Assembly: GCF_001028135.1 (NCBI RefSeq)
Contig: NZ_LDNM01000031.1
Location: forward strand, 38,487 to 102,486
Length of the DNA: 64,000 nt
Direction of reading: 5' to 3'
Source: Xenorhabdus griffiniae
Lineage (GTDB): Bacteria; Pseudomonadota; Gammaproteobacteria; Enterobacterales; Enterobacteriaceae
In this document: piece by piece, positions 53,724-62,845 of the stretch
How positions within the stretch are numbered: position 1 is the first letter of the stretch
Layout of the letters: each line of letters begins with the position of its first letter
Program-made: the position numbers and the translations under genes
The notes under the pieces: model-generated
What the model was told of the DNA's origin: nothing
Seen by the model: the letters and a program-made list of their open reading frames with translations, nothing else
The model's database searches: none

Positions 53724-54935
53724 TTATTCAACCAACCCCATAAACTGCTTATAAAGCGCTTCGGCACTGCGTTCATAACCGGTTGCGGAGAGGTGAATGT
53801 AATCAGGACGAGCGAGGTTTTGCTGTTCCCATCCTCTGATAGAACATGACCCACCCATATATTCCCGCCAATCCCAAAACAGGGTGCGCTGTTGTCTGGC
53901 AACGGTTTGTTGAATCTGAATCACATGATCAAGTAAGGCAGGTTGCTGTTTTTCACAGCTTGCTGCGGTTTTGTTTTTCAGCAAATCATTCGGCCCAATC
54001 AGCAGGATAACGGTTTGCGGCATGGTTTTGCGGATTTCTTGGATTTTAGCGGTCAAATCTTGCTGATAAGCCACCAAATCCAGTGAATCATTAAAGGCTT
54101 CATTGGTGCCATAGGCGAGAATAACCATATCCGGGTTTATCTGCGCCAACGTATCAATCCATTGCGGTTGCCATTTATCCAGTATATTAATGGTAGCGCC
54201 GTTAATCCCCAATGCAGATAATATAACGCCGGGATTTTGACGTTTTATCAGCCAACCGCCAATTTTCAATTGTGTATCCTGTGGATAGAGATTGATGGGG
54301 AAGCTCATGCTCTGTCCTGGCGAGAAATGCCATTCACTTTGTGTTGCGGGTAACTTTATGGTGGTAAATGGCGTTCTGATTTGAGTCGCTGTATGGGATT
54401 GATAGAGTGCACTCAGCCAGTATTTGCCACGAGCAGAGGAAGATTTGAGTTGTATCGTACTACTGGTACTTTCGGGAATAGCGATAAATCCCCCCAGTGG
54501 ATAATCCGCCCGATTTTCCCTGCGGCTGCTTGAAAGCCACCAACCGGTTTTATTATCCTCAGAAAATTGTATTAAGGCGTTACGCTGGCCGGGAATGCTC
54601 ATTGGGGGGATAAAACCCGGCCCTGCGTCGCCATAATGATTCTGTAATAAACTGCGCAACTTACCGGTAAAGAAATCGGCAGCCGTGTGTGAATCACCTA
54701 ATTGTACAAAATGGAGTTGGCGGGTATCGCTGTGACGTAATTTATCTGTTAATAGCGCGAAATTGGGATCATCAAAATTCGTCAATTGTTGTTGACGGTG
54801 TATGTGTGTTGTCTGGCGTTCCGATGCCGGCTGAGATTTTTCCCCCTTGCACGATAATAGGCTGATTGAGAGCGCGATAGCCAGCACTGTGCCTACTATC
54901 CGATAACATCCACGGAACATGTTAAATGGTTGCAT
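53724..54935 (-). CDS. SGNH/GDSL-family lipoprotein, Ape1-like esterase
   Basis: 403 residues with a lipobox-like signal (IALSISLLSCKG). SGNH blocks are present: block I QLGDSHTAADF, block III-like YGTNEAF and block V DYIHLSATGY, giving Ser-Asp-His. The middle inserts a beta-rich segment typical of peptidoglycan O-acetylesterases (Ape1). It is the last gene of the MBOAT-SGNH-SGNH operon and overlaps the preceding gene by 14 bases. Likely removes acetyl groups from peptidoglycan or another envelope glycan; the substrate is inferred. Confidence 0.8.
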   Translation of the reverse strand: MQPFNMFRGCYRIVGTVLAIALSISLLSCKGEKSQPASERQTTHIHRQQQLTNFDDPNFALLTDKLRHSDTRQLHFVQLGDSHTAADFFTGKLRSLLQNHYGDAGPGFIPPMSIPGQRNALIQFSEDNKTGWWLSSSRRENRADYPLGGFIAIPESTSSTIQLKSSSARGKYWLSALYQSHTATQIRTPFTTIKLPATQSEWHFSPGQSMSFPINLYPQDTQLKIGGWLIKRQNPGVILSALGINGATINILDKWQPQWIDTLAQINPDMVILAYGTNEAFNDSLDLVAYQQDLTAKIQEIRKTMPQTVILLIGPNDLLKNKTAASCEKQQPALLDHVIQIQQTVARQQRTLFWDWREYMGGSCSIRGWEQQNLARPDYIHLSATGYERSAEALYKQFMGLVE

Positions 54936-56058
54936 TTTCTTTAACTGGCTCCTGAATAAATGTGATCAATGAAAATAGATAATCCGCAATGGTTTGTTGC
55001 CCTTTCAAACTGAAATGAATACCGTCTCCGCTGCGGAGTTTGATGGTGCTGCTGCCATCGCCAATATAATCTGAATAATTATCTGACTGATATTTGAACA
55101 TGTCATTAACCGCAACATAGATCTCGCCCTTTTTTTCTACCTCAGTTTGATACAATTTATTGAGGTAAGACATACCGCTGGAAAGTTTTTTCTGGCGCAT
55201 ATTCGGTGGCCCAACCCAAATAACATTAGCTTGATGTTGGCGCACGTCATTTAAGATAGTTTCAATTCGTTGGCGATAAAGGTCTTCCCAGTTTTCACTG
55301 GCGAATTTCAAATAAGGCCCTCCGTGTCCTGAGGGCATATTCCACGGGTCATTTGGGCCTAAAAATATCACGACCAACTTAATATCAGGGTGGGTTCTCA
55401 ACGCATCGCTAATCGTTTTTGGCCAATCAAAGAAACCGGGATAAGACAATCCTGTACTTTGTTTACTTAAGTTAATGCTGGAAATGCCATATTGCTGAAA
55501 CAACCGACGTTTTAAATGTGGGGCGACGCCCTGCATCATTGAATCACCGGCAAATAACACCTTATCTTTTATGCCCAGATTAACATGGGTTTTCTGGGTA
55601 ATTTCAATAACCGGATTTTCTACTGAACTCTTTGGCGGTAAAGAAGACTGAACGAGTTTAATATTTTTGTTCAGTAGCTCAGGAAAGGAGAAAGAGAGAT
55701 TTTCGATAGGATACACGTAACCTCCCAGAAAGCGCAAGCCAACCTGAAAATCAGGGGGAAATACGGTCTGCCTGTTATCAATATTCATGGCTGATGACGG
55801 GTTATCCTGATGTTTTCCCTGTGCATATGCCATAAAAGTTTTACTGGCAGCAATGGCTCCTTGCTGCACATTATTCCCCAAATCCCACCACAGTTCCCCT
55901 TTGAGAGATGTCCAGGGACTATTACGGTGATATTTCTGTTGCCAGAAATTATCTAATGAACCTTGATTGAGCCAAATTAACATTAAGCTGGTTAATGCCA
56001 CGGTACAAATTGCTTGTCCGACTTTTTTCAGATTAGATGTAAATTCAGAAGTTAGCAT
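54922..56058 (-). CDS. SGNH-fold (DUF459-type) membrane-anchored acetyltransferase
   Basis: 378 residues. One N-terminal membrane helix (about 15-33) and a periplasmic SGNH domain: block I VLFAGDSMMQGVAPHL, FLGPNDPW (block III with Asn) and the catalytic Asp-His GDGIHFSLKGQ. It resembles the PatB or AlgJ/X-like partners that complete acetyl transfer started by an MBOAT protein. Overlaps the MBOAT gene and the lipoprotein gene by 14 bases each, implying coupled expression. Confidence 0.82.
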   Translation of the reverse strand: MLTSEFTSNLKKVGQAICTVALTSLMLIWLNQGSLDNFWQQKYHRNSPWTSLKGELWWDLGNNVQQGAIAASKTFMAYAQGKHQDNPSSAMNIDNRQTVFPPDFQVGLRFLGGYVYPIENLSFSFPELLNKNIKLVQSSLPPKSSVENPVIEITQKTHVNLGIKDKVLFAGDSMMQGVAPHLKRRLFQQYGISSINLSKQSTGLSYPGFFDWPKTISDALRTHPDIKLVVIFLGPNDPWNMPSGHGGPYLKFASENWEDLYRQRIETILNDVRQHQANVIWVGPPNMRQKKLSSGMSYLNKLYQTEVEKKGEIYVAVNDMFKYQSDNYSDYIGDGSSTIKLRSGDGIHFSLKGQQTIADYLFSLITFIQEPVKENATI

Positions 56059-57466
56059 AGATAAATCCCGGCATTCCTGAAGGTGACAAAATAAAGACTA
56101 AAGTAAGGATCAGGGCTAAGGGAATTGGGTAATAAACCCAGGAAATCAGGCCATGATTTTTTTCAATTTTGTTTCTGAAATTTACCAGCCAAGGATAGAT
56201 AATAAAGAATCCCCAGAAAACCATTAATAGAGAACTGCTGGATAACAGGGATATAAATGTTTCGCCAGCGAACAGTTGATTTAATACCGCCAGCGCATCA
56301 TTAAATGTCGGGCTACGGAAAAATATCCAGGCGAAGCAGACAAAATGGAATGTCACCACACGGGATAAAAATAATGTCATTGGGTTTCTGGCTTGTGGCT
56401 CCCTCTGTTTCCTGGAAACAGGGAGCAGGGCATTTTTAATATTTTGCAGAATTAATCCTAATCCATGAATAGCCCCCCAGATAATAAAACTAAGACCAGC
56501 CCCGTGCCATAGGCCAGAAATCACCATAGCGGTGAATATATTCAGGTTCTTGCGGAATACGCCTTTTTTGTTACCACCTAATGGAATGTAGACATAATCA
56601 CGGATGAATGTTGATAGGCTGATATGCCAGCGTCGCCAAAATACCTGTAAGTTTTCAGCCAGATAAGGGGCATCAAAATTGCGTGGTACTTTGTAGCCTA
56701 ATAGCAGGGCGATACCTGTGACAAGGTCGGTATAGCCGGAAAAGTTAAAGTAGATATTCCAGGCATAAGCATAAATTGCCACGAGGACTTGCCCGGCATG
56801 ATGGCTAATCGGGTCTTCAAAAACGGGATTCACCAGATACTCAGAGAGCGTAGAACTGAGCAAAAAGAGTTTTACGATAGCGAGAGCAATCAATAATAGC
56901 GCCTTTAAGGGTTCCAGAATCATTCTGGATGCGACCTGAATCTGTGGCAAAAAATCTTTGGCTCGGTTAATCGGTCCGGCGACAATGCTGGGAAAAAAGC
57001 AAAGATACAAAATGACATCCGGCAATGGCGCGGCAGGCAGCTCTTTCTTGCATACCGATACAACATAGCTGACCGAATGGAACGCATAAAATGACAAACC
57101 TAACGGTATCAGCCATTCAAGGACAGGGAGTTCCACGTTGATCCCGACATTAGCCAATGTTTGTTGAATCGACTCTTGAAAGAAAGAGTAATATTTGAAA
57201 ACAGTGAAACAGCTAAGAAGCCCGAATGTCAGTAGTGTAAATATGGCCTTATTGGATAAATAACGACTAAGAATATTCGCCAAAAAGTAAATAAACAGGG
57301 TATAGGCGAATAAAATGTAGGCGAACCTGGCTGCAAAAGAGAATACAAATAAATAACTCGCTAAAATTAACACGCCATTCTGTAGCCTGGGCGCTTTTTG
57401 TAAAAGCCAATAGACAACCAGCAGAATAACAAACGATCCAAGGAACTCAAAAGAGAAGAAATTCAT
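56045..57466 (-). CDS. MBOAT O-acyltransferase (PatA/AlgI-like)
   Basis: 473 residues, about 10-12 membrane segments. MBOAT signature: NFDAPYLAENLQVFWRRWHI, LSTFIRDYVYIPLGGNKKG and the catalytic His in ISGLWHGAGLSFIIWGAIHG. It passes acetyl groups from cytoplasmic acetyl-CoA across the membrane to a periplasmic transferase. With the two SGNH genes downstream this is a three-gene module like peptidoglycan O-acetylation patA-patB-ape1 of Proteus and Neisseria; alginate or other polysaccharide acetylation is the alternative, but no polymer genes are nearby. Confidence 0.87.
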   Translation of the reverse strand: MNFFSFEFLGSFVILLVVYWLLQKAPRLQNGVLILASYLFVFSFAARFAYILFAYTLFIYFLANILSRYLSNKAIFTLLTFGLLSCFTVFKYYSFFQESIQQTLANVGINVELPVLEWLIPLGLSFYAFHSVSYVVSVCKKELPAAPLPDVILYLCFFPSIVAGPINRAKDFLPQIQVASRMILEPLKALLLIALAIVKLFLLSSTLSEYLVNPVFEDPISHHAGQVLVAIYAYAWNIYFNFSGYTDLVTGIALLLGYKVPRNFDAPYLAENLQVFWRRWHISLSTFIRDYVYIPLGGNKKGVFRKNLNIFTAMVISGLWHGAGLSFIIWGAIHGLGLILQNIKNALLPVSRKQREPQARNPMTLFLSRVVTFHFVCFAWIFFRSPTFNDALAVLNQLFAGETFISLLSSSSLLMVFWGFFIIYPWLVNFRNKIEKNHGLISWVYYPIPLALILTLVFILSPSGMPGFIYANF

Positions 57467-57525
57467 ATTAGGCTCTGGTTAACCATTTATCATTGGGAGA
57501 AAGAATGTAATTCTGAAATGCATTA

Positions 57526-57630
57526 TATACCAATCCAACTTCAAGAAGCGTGTTATATTTCCCCGTGCAGCGGGGAAATATAAGGCTTCGTGTCGTCTTG
57601 CGGATCGCAACTTGACGTTTATCGAGTATA
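57526..57630 (+). repeat. Palindromic ~105-bp dispersed repeat, copy C
   Basis: Complete copy: TATACCAATCCAACTTCAAG at the left, central palindrome TTTCCCC-GTGCAGC-GGGGAAA and right end TTTATCGAGTATA. It lies between the MBOAT gene and bax. Like copy D it is preceded by CATTA. Confidence 0.88.
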
Positions 57631-57675
57631 GTATGGAACTTGTCGATGTTTACAGTAGATAATACAGCGACAGAT

Positions 57676-57717
57676 TATAAAAAAAGAATCCACTTTGTCA
57701 TTAATACAATGTGGATT
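57676..57717 (-). terminator. bax terminator
   Basis: On the minus strand AATCCACATTGT and ACAAAGTGGATT pair with one mismatch, followed by CTTTTTTTATAAT, 13 bases after the bax stop. Confidence 0.88.
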
Positions 57718-57729
57718 GTTGGAAGAGTG

Positions 57730-58503
57730 TTATTGGATGGGCAATTCTTGCGCTTGTGAAATCAGTTCCTTGTTGCCATTAAATACGCGATGTAAATAGC
57801 GATTATAGTCAGATCCCAGTTCAGAATAACCATTGAGATTATCAATCAGCTTACTGATATTCAGCGGCTCCTGTGTTGTTCTCTGCTTTGCACGTGAAGA
57901 GCGCAGTGACTCATAAGCACGATGCGTATTCAGGTTTTTCATATAGGCAACGACGGATGCATTGATAGTAGGGTAAACTGAATAACCCTTGACTTTTCCT
58001 TTCGTTTTGCTGCAAGAGCTGCAACGCATTCCAAACAGATTATTATTTTTTTTGGCAAGTTCTGACGTTCCCCAACCCGATTCAGCCGCTGCTTGAGTGG
58101 CAACAAAATGGGTGGGAATAATATCAACCCGACTTAATAACTTATTCCAATTAAGCTGTTTTGGCGAATTACAGGTCATTTTGTAATCCACGCAGATCTT
58201 TTTCAATCGGTGACTATCCTGTACAGACCAGTGATGATTCTTTTGGTGTGCCAGGAGCCATTTGCGGTCTTGCATAATCTTTTGATTATGTTGATCAATT
58301 ACAGGGACAATAATATTTAAAAACGCTTTCTTCCGAGGTGTACCTGAAGGGTATTGTCGCAAATCAGGCAAACTTACCAGCATGCTATTGTGAGAATACC
58401 CTTGCACTTTTGAGGTACTGGTCGAGGCATGGCTCAGACCGGTAAAGATTAATGAGATAAAGAAAGCGAAGACCGCACTTGTCCTCATCATTAGAGAGGG
58501 CAT
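57730..58503 (-). CDS. Bax-like N-acetylglucosaminidase
   Basis: 257 residues with GAGGAG upstream of the start. Signal peptide ending SHA (residue ~26). The GH73-type glucosaminidase domain shows the catalytic Glu in ATQAAAESGWGTSELAKK, with KNNNLFGMRC and YSVYPTINASVVAYMKNLN downstream, as in E. coli Bax. It hydrolyses peptidoglycan glycan strands in the periplasm. It lies beside the O-acetylation-like operon, whose product would protect glycan strands against such enzymes. Confidence 0.9.
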   Translation of the reverse strand: MPSLMMRTSAVFAFFISLIFTGLSHASTSTSKVQGYSHNSMLVSLPDLRQYPSGTPRKKAFLNIIVPVIDQHNQKIMQDRKWLLAHQKNHHWSVQDSHRLKKICVDYKMTCNSPKQLNWNKLLSRVDIIPTHFVATQAAAESGWGTSELAKKNNNLFGMRCSSCSKTKGKVKGYSVYPTINASVVAYMKNLNTHRAYESLRSSRAKQRTTQEPLNISKLIDNLNGYSELGSDYNRYLHRVFNGNKELISQAQELPIQ

Positions 58504-59088
58504 TGCTTCTCCTCTTTTTATTACTCTGGATAAAAATTAGACGAATATTAGCAGAGCAAACAATATATGGCTACTGATATTCGTCATTCATAAGTTTCGT
58601 TTCTGTAACGAATATTAGCACCCTACTGACAAATATCTATATTTTTTACTTTTTATAGTAAATTAATGTAATAAATAGTATGGTTTTATCTGGTAAACAG
58701 GGTTACCGATGTTATATTTTATCATGCTATATTGCTCGTTTATGTAACTTGATTTAATGCATTATCTTTATTTAACGCTATGTTATTCATTAAATATTTC
58801 TAATTTTCATTTAACTCTCGTTGGGGGTGAGTTTTTGCTTTATTGTGGTTACTGTAAATTATTTTATTGTTTATGTTTTATTATCTGTTTTTCTGGCTTA
58901 TTTTAAGTTTTTTATCTGAATTTCAGTATGATAAGTTAAATTTTATGAAATATAAAAGGCAATATTTTCTTGCTCAAGAAAATATGACCATTAACACCAT
59001 AATGGTGAAATTATTTCTGATTGGGGAGTCAATTTTCTCTTATTCCTCTCATGACAATTGAATAATTTAATGAAAAAGATTAACAAAG
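58504..59088. other. AT-rich gap upstream of bax
   Basis: 585 bases of extremely AT-rich DNA. A 64-codon frame at 58867-59061 lacks a ribosome-binding site and has low-complexity Phe/Leu/Ile content, so I do not call it a gene. Confidence 0.45.
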
Positions 59089-59114
59089 AATTAGGGAGCT
59101 GAAGCTCCCTAATT
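59089..59114 (-). terminator. Terminator of the DUF3761 gene
   Basis: Perfect 11-bp stem AATTAGGGAGC / GCTCCCTAATT with a TGAA loop, 27 bases past the stop of the minus-strand gene; CTTTGTT follows on the minus strand. Confidence 0.82.
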
Positions 59115-59140
59115 GTGCATGATGAAAAATCAACGAAACT

Positions 59141-59476
59141 TTACAGCCATTTAGCAATACCACCGTGGCGAGAGCAGGCTCCTTTACGGGATTTACTCTT
59201 GCTATAGCTACCATCTTTACAACGAGCCGTATTAGCGCCTTTTTTGACTGAGCTATTTCTATTTTTCTTCTTTGCTACTTTTTGGCTTTTTACTTTTTTG
59301 GTAACTTTTTTCTCTAATGAATGAGCTTTGTTTTTTGCTGATTTAACATTTTGTTCTACTGCCGTTGCTGTTTTTGAGGCGGCTTCGGCGGCGGTTGACA
59401 CTGCTGGCGCTGCAAGTGTTGCACTTGAAAACAGCACCAGTAATGCTGCAACTGATAACTTCAAGCTTTTCATCAT
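59141..59476 (-). CDS. DUF3761-type small secreted protein
   Basis: 111 residues from ATG 59476, preceded by AGAGGA; the longer in-frame start at 59587 is rejected. Signal peptide ending ATLAAPA. A Lys-rich, coiled-coil-like middle (KKVTKKVKSQKVAKKKNRN) leads to the C-terminal DUF3761 motif ARCKDGSYSKSKSRKGACSR then HGGIAKWL, with two Cys likely disulphide-bonded. The function of this motif is not known; the basic middle could bind nucleic acid or cell wall. Confidence 0.82.
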   Translation of the reverse strand: MMKSLKLSVAALLVLFSSATLAAPAVSTAAEAASKTATAVEQNVKSAKNKAHSLEKKVTKKVKSQKVAKKKNRNSSVKKGANTARCKDGSYSKSKSRKGACSRHGGIAKWL

Positions 59477-59607
59477 ATAGTTCCTCTGATTAGAGTACTG
59501 AAACTCGAAATCTACTCTTGCAGTCTGGAGTATAGTTTTGAATGTTATGATTGCAAATTTAACATAGAGAGTAAAAAAATAACGCAAATCAAGTATGGGG
59601 TGGCATT

Positions 59608-60354
59608 ATGAAAGAAGTAACGATCATTACTGGTGGTTCCCGTGGTATCGGTAAGGCCACGGCGATTTGTTTGGCAAAACAAGGGCACCATATCTGTATT
59701 GGCTATCGTAACCGTGAAGATAGCGCTTATGAAGTGGTGGATATGATCCGTGCCCTTGGGCAGTCAGCAATTGCGGTTCAGGTGGATATTGCGGATGAAA
59801 AGCAAGTGATAGCATTGTTCCAGAAAGCGGAAAAAGAGTTGGGGTATATTTCTGGGTTAGTGAACAATGCCGGGATCTTAAAACCTCAAGCTACCATTGA
59901 ACAGTTGACGGCAGAGCGGTTAAATGAAATTTTTGCCACTAATATTACTGGCGCCTTTCTCTGTGCACGTGAAGCGGTTAAGAGAATGGCTTTGCGTCAC
60001 GGTGGGCAAGGTGGCGTCATCGTCAATGTTTCATCCGCTGCCGCTCGACTGGGTTCTCCCCATGAATACGTTGATTATGCGGCATCGAAAGGGGCTATTG
60101 ATACGCTGACAATTGGGTTGGCACAAGAGGTGGCTGCACAGGGGATCAGGGTAAATGTTGTTCGCCCTGGGTTCATTTATACCGAAATGCATGCCGATGG
60201 TGGAGAGCCTGGACGAGTTGAAAGAATCAAAGATTCCTTGCCTATGAAACGGGGAGGACAGCCGGAAGAAGTTGCTCAGGCCATTGCATGGCTGCTATCT
60301 GATGAATCGTCGTATGTTACAGGCAATTTCATTGACTTGGCTGGTGGTAAATAG
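59608..60354 (+). CDS. YgfF-like short-chain dehydrogenase
   Basis: 248 residues. SDR features: cofactor motif TGGSRGIGKAT, NNAG at about residue 85-90, catalytic Ser in VNVSSAAARLGSP and YxxxK in YVDYAASKGAID, then RPGFIYTEMHADGGEPGRVE, closely matching E. coli YgfF. Classical NAD(P)-dependent oxidoreductase; substrate unknown (glucose dehydrogenase-like by name in E. coli). Monocistronic. Confidence 0.9.
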   Translation: MKEVTIITGGSRGIGKATAICLAKQGHHICIGYRNREDSAYEVVDMIRALGQSAIAVQVDIADEKQVIALFQKAEKELGYISGLVNNAGILKPQATIEQLTAERLNEIFATNITGAFLCAREAVKRMALRHGGQGGVIVNVSSAAARLGSPHEYVDYAASKGAIDTLTIGLAQEVAAQGIRVNVVRPGFIYTEMHADGGEPGRVERIKDSLPMKRGGQPEEVAQAIAWLLSDESSYVTGNFIDLAGGK

Positions 60355-60412
60355 CCCATAGAGTGCGAAATGCCGTTTAAATAAGGCGGTATTTAATATC
60401 AGATAATATAAA

Positions 60413-60445
60413 AGCCGGAATTCTGCCTAATATTTCTTTCCGGCT
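60413..60445. terminator. Hairpin between convergent SDR and SymE-like genes
   Basis: AGCCGGAA and TTCCGGCT pair over a 17-base loop, between two convergent genes. The loop is long and T-tracts are weak, so it is a tentative bidirectional terminator. Confidence 0.5.
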
Positions 60446-60482
60446 AATCAATGGAAAACTATTTTTGTAGTGACCCTTGATT

Positions 60483-60833
60483 TTAAGCCAATATTTCCAT
60501 CAATTTAGGTTTTAGAATAATTTTGTCAGGCTGTATTTCAATGTTAATAGGTTGTTCTACTAAATTGCTGATCGTTAGCCAGTCTCCGGCAATATAAAGT
60601 TCACCATTTTCACGAATATTGTCGATTCCTTGGTATGGGTTATTTTCCATTTCGTTGATTAAACAGGCTAAATCTGCGTTAGGATCAATAAGAGAAATAA
60701 TAACGCCATTGGAAAACTGTGAGATATGAAATAATTCATTTGCGGTAAATCCAGCATCGCTGAGTGCACTGCCGTTCAGTATTAATTCTGGGGTATCAAT
60801 GTCAGAATAGCGAAATGAAACATGAAGGTTCAT
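60483..60833 (-). CDS. SymE-like (AbrB-fold) protein
   Basis: 116 residues from ATG 60833 with AAGGAG seven bases upstream; an in-frame start at 60920 is less likely. The first 60 residues follow the SymE pattern: HVSFRYSDIDTPELILNGSA then LSDAGFTANELFHISQFSNG and VIISL, comparable with SymE PAITLKGQWLEAAGF...I.VMEGCIVL. SymE is an SOS-induced type I toxin with an AbrB-like fold, silenced by the antisense RNA SymR. Whether this protein is toxic and whether an antisense RNA exists is not visible; the family call is tentative. Confidence 0.6.
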   Translation of the reverse strand: MNLHVSFRYSDIDTPELILNGSALSDAGFTANELFHISQFSNGVIISLIDPNADLACLINEMENNPYQGIDNIRENGELYIAGDWLTISNLVEQPINIEIQPDKIILKPKLMEILA

Positions 60834-61195
60834 TTGTACGCTCCTTGTGTTATGGATATACGGCGATACTCTATCAGCACTTTGCCCGCACTGCACCACG
60901 AATTCATACGTGTTTTTCATCTAAATAGTATTCATTGTTAATGATCGATATCTACCCTAGCGGTTAGTTGGCTAATATGCCATCGGGAATGTCGCTCTTT
61001 GCGAAGCAACTCGCAAAAAATGACTGGATATTTATCCATTTTGAAATGCATCTTTGAAGTGAGAACAAAAAATAACTCTGTAAATAATTATGTGATTTTC
61101 TGTGTTATAAAAGGGGTGAATAAAAGGATCTTAGTCTGTGGTTTCTTTGACAGGTTATATTTTTTATCCTGTACCTATTATAAATATTGACATTA

Positions 61196-61297
61196 TATAC
61201 CAATCCAACTTCAAGATGCGTGTTATATTTTCCTGCGCAGGGAAATATAAGGACTCGCGTCGTCTTGCGGATTGCAACTTGCAGTTTATCGAGTATA
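61196..61297 (+). repeat. Palindromic ~105-bp dispersed repeat, copy D
   Basis: Nearly complete copy (102 bp): TATACCAATCCAACTTCAAG, shortened central palindrome TTTTCCTGCGCAGGGAAA, right end TTTATCGAGTATA. Two or three bases are lost from the palindrome compared with copy C. Preceded by CATTA as in copy C. Confidence 0.87.
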
Positions 61298-61338
61298 TGT
61301 CGTGAAAATGCTAAAGAGTTTTAAACAGGAATATTAAA

Positions 61339-61392
61339 ATGAAACGTATTCCAACCTCTTTCCGTATTAAAATGGCAGAAATATCCGTATGA
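61339..61392 (+). pseudogene. Possible N-terminal scrap of a tryptophanase/tyrosine phenol-lyase gene
   Basis: AGGA precedes ATG 61339, which encodes 17 residues MKRIPTSFRIKMAEISV before a stop. The start resembles tryptophanase-family N-termini (K.(I/L)PEPFRIK..E). Nothing further downstream matches, so this would be only the very beginning of a deleted gene; chance similarity is possible. Confidence 0.35.
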
Positions 61393-61506
61393 TCACCTCA
61401 GATTTCCAGTGATCAATTTCAGGCTTAGGTTCAGGCTAATGAATTATATACCCCTCGTAATTTAAGATGCTTGATTTTTCATTCTTATCAGATCATGATC
61501 GTGACC

Positions 61507-61572
61507 ATGAAAATTCATCTGACAGCAGATCAAAAGAAAGCCCTCGAATTGATGCATGATACGACTATATGA
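61507..61572 (+). pseudogene. IS630-type transposase N-terminal scrap
   Basis: ATG 61507 encodes MKIHLTADQKKALELMHDTT and then stops. This is a recognisable IS630-family transposase N-terminus; the rest is gone. Confidence 0.6.
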
Positions 61573-61836
61573 ACACATCCCGTTTGCAAGACAAAAATCA
61601 CGCTGACATCGACGGTAGGTTGCAGCTCTATATCCGGCCTTATTGCAGCCGATGCTGCGGGCCTCGATGTAATCCGCTGACTTGCTCCTCATTCTCGTGA
61701 CGAGCTTTAAGCTCACCGAATCATTCAGGTTTAACATGTCACGGTCTTATCTGTCTTTGTCATCATTATTATTGCCTCAGCAATCTTTCTGCATTCATCC
61801 TTGTTGTTAAATGTTAAGCTTGACCAGTGAAATACC
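61573..61836. other. Unassigned DNA between IS scraps
   Basis: 264 bases. A minus-strand frame covers 61462-61737 (contains SADYIEARSIGCNKAGYRAA), which I cannot match to a family; it overlaps the IS630 scrap in antisense, so it is probably not a gene. This segment includes the downstream end of the IS110-type element. Confidence 0.4.
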
Positions 61837-62843
61837 TTAATACGGCCTGACACTGACGTAATCTTTTTGATACTCACGCTCATGGGCTACCCGTGCCCAA
61901 ACAGTACGAGCCAGCTTATTGGCCATGCCCGCAGACCGGGCGTCGTTTTTTCAATGCCGTCACCCACGGCAACGGGGCTTTCGTGGCTAAGGCGGCTGCC
62001 CTTGCACCGTGGATAAACAAGGTCCTCAGATAAGTATCCCCCCGTTTACTGATCCCCAATAATTTGATCCGGCCTCCCGTTCCCGTCTGTTTCGGCACTA
62101 ATCCCAAATAGGAGGAAAATTCTCTACCCGACCGGAAAGCACTGGGGTCGCCCATCGTGGCGATGGCAGCAGTCGCAATCAACACGCCGATAACGGGAAT
62201 TTTCATAATCCGCTGACAATCGGCATTCTGCTTTGCCCACGCCGTTAGTTGGTTTTCCACTTGTTCAATTTGTTCGTCGATTTCGGTCAAACGATGATAT
62301 TGCTCTTCAAGCAGAGCAAGCAGGAACGGGGCCAGTTTTTTTCTGAGTCGTTCAAGTACCTCAGGCATGGCCTTATCCAGAGAAGCTCTGCCTTTATGCA
62401 CGGTTTCACCAAATTCCAGTGCAAACCATGCAGCGCATTGATTTGTGCGGTTCTGAATTTGACTAATTGGTGGCGCATTCGGTGTAATGACAGAATGGCC
62501 TGTTGCTTTCATTTTTAATCGCGACCGATTTGCCGGGTTGCTGAACCGCCAGCCAAATGGCCCGGGCATCCTGAACATCGTTTTTATTTCCCATCCGGAA
62601 CGCTTTAACAAATTTAGCCTGAAGCAAACGCACGTCATGCCCCTGCTTCCTCAGCTCCCGTGCCCAATAGTGGGCACCGCCACAAGCCTCCATACCAATC
62701 AGACAAGGTTGCCGGTTACTGAAGAACGTTAAGAAATCATTCCGCCGCAACTGTTTATCAATGACTTCACCGGTGTATTCATCAACAAAATGAATTTGCA
62801 TCAGATGTTTTGCAATATCGACGCCAAAAGGAGTATATTTCAT
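61837..62843 (-). pseudogene. IS110-family transposase, frameshifted
   Basis: Begins at ATG 62843 (KYTPFGVDIAKHLMQIHF) with the DEDD-type N-domain (GMEACGGAHYWARELRKQG; GNKNDVQDARAIWLAV). The frame breaks near 62495 (one base lost after AIKNES), continues as ILSLHRMRHQLVKFRTAQIN, breaks again near 62425 and continues as EFGETVHKGRASLDKAMPEV through the Tnp-20 domain with its Ser nucleophile region DPSAFRSGREFSSYLGLVPK. A third slip in an A-run near 61950 is needed for the true end (ARVAHEREYQKDYVSVRPY, stop at 61837). At least three frameshifts, so inactive. Confidence 0.88.
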
Positions 62844-62845
62844 GG

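Noticed and set aside
58867..59061. 64-codon plus-strand ORF rich in Phe/Leu
   Set aside because: No ribosome-binding site, low-complexity composition that follows from AT-rich DNA.
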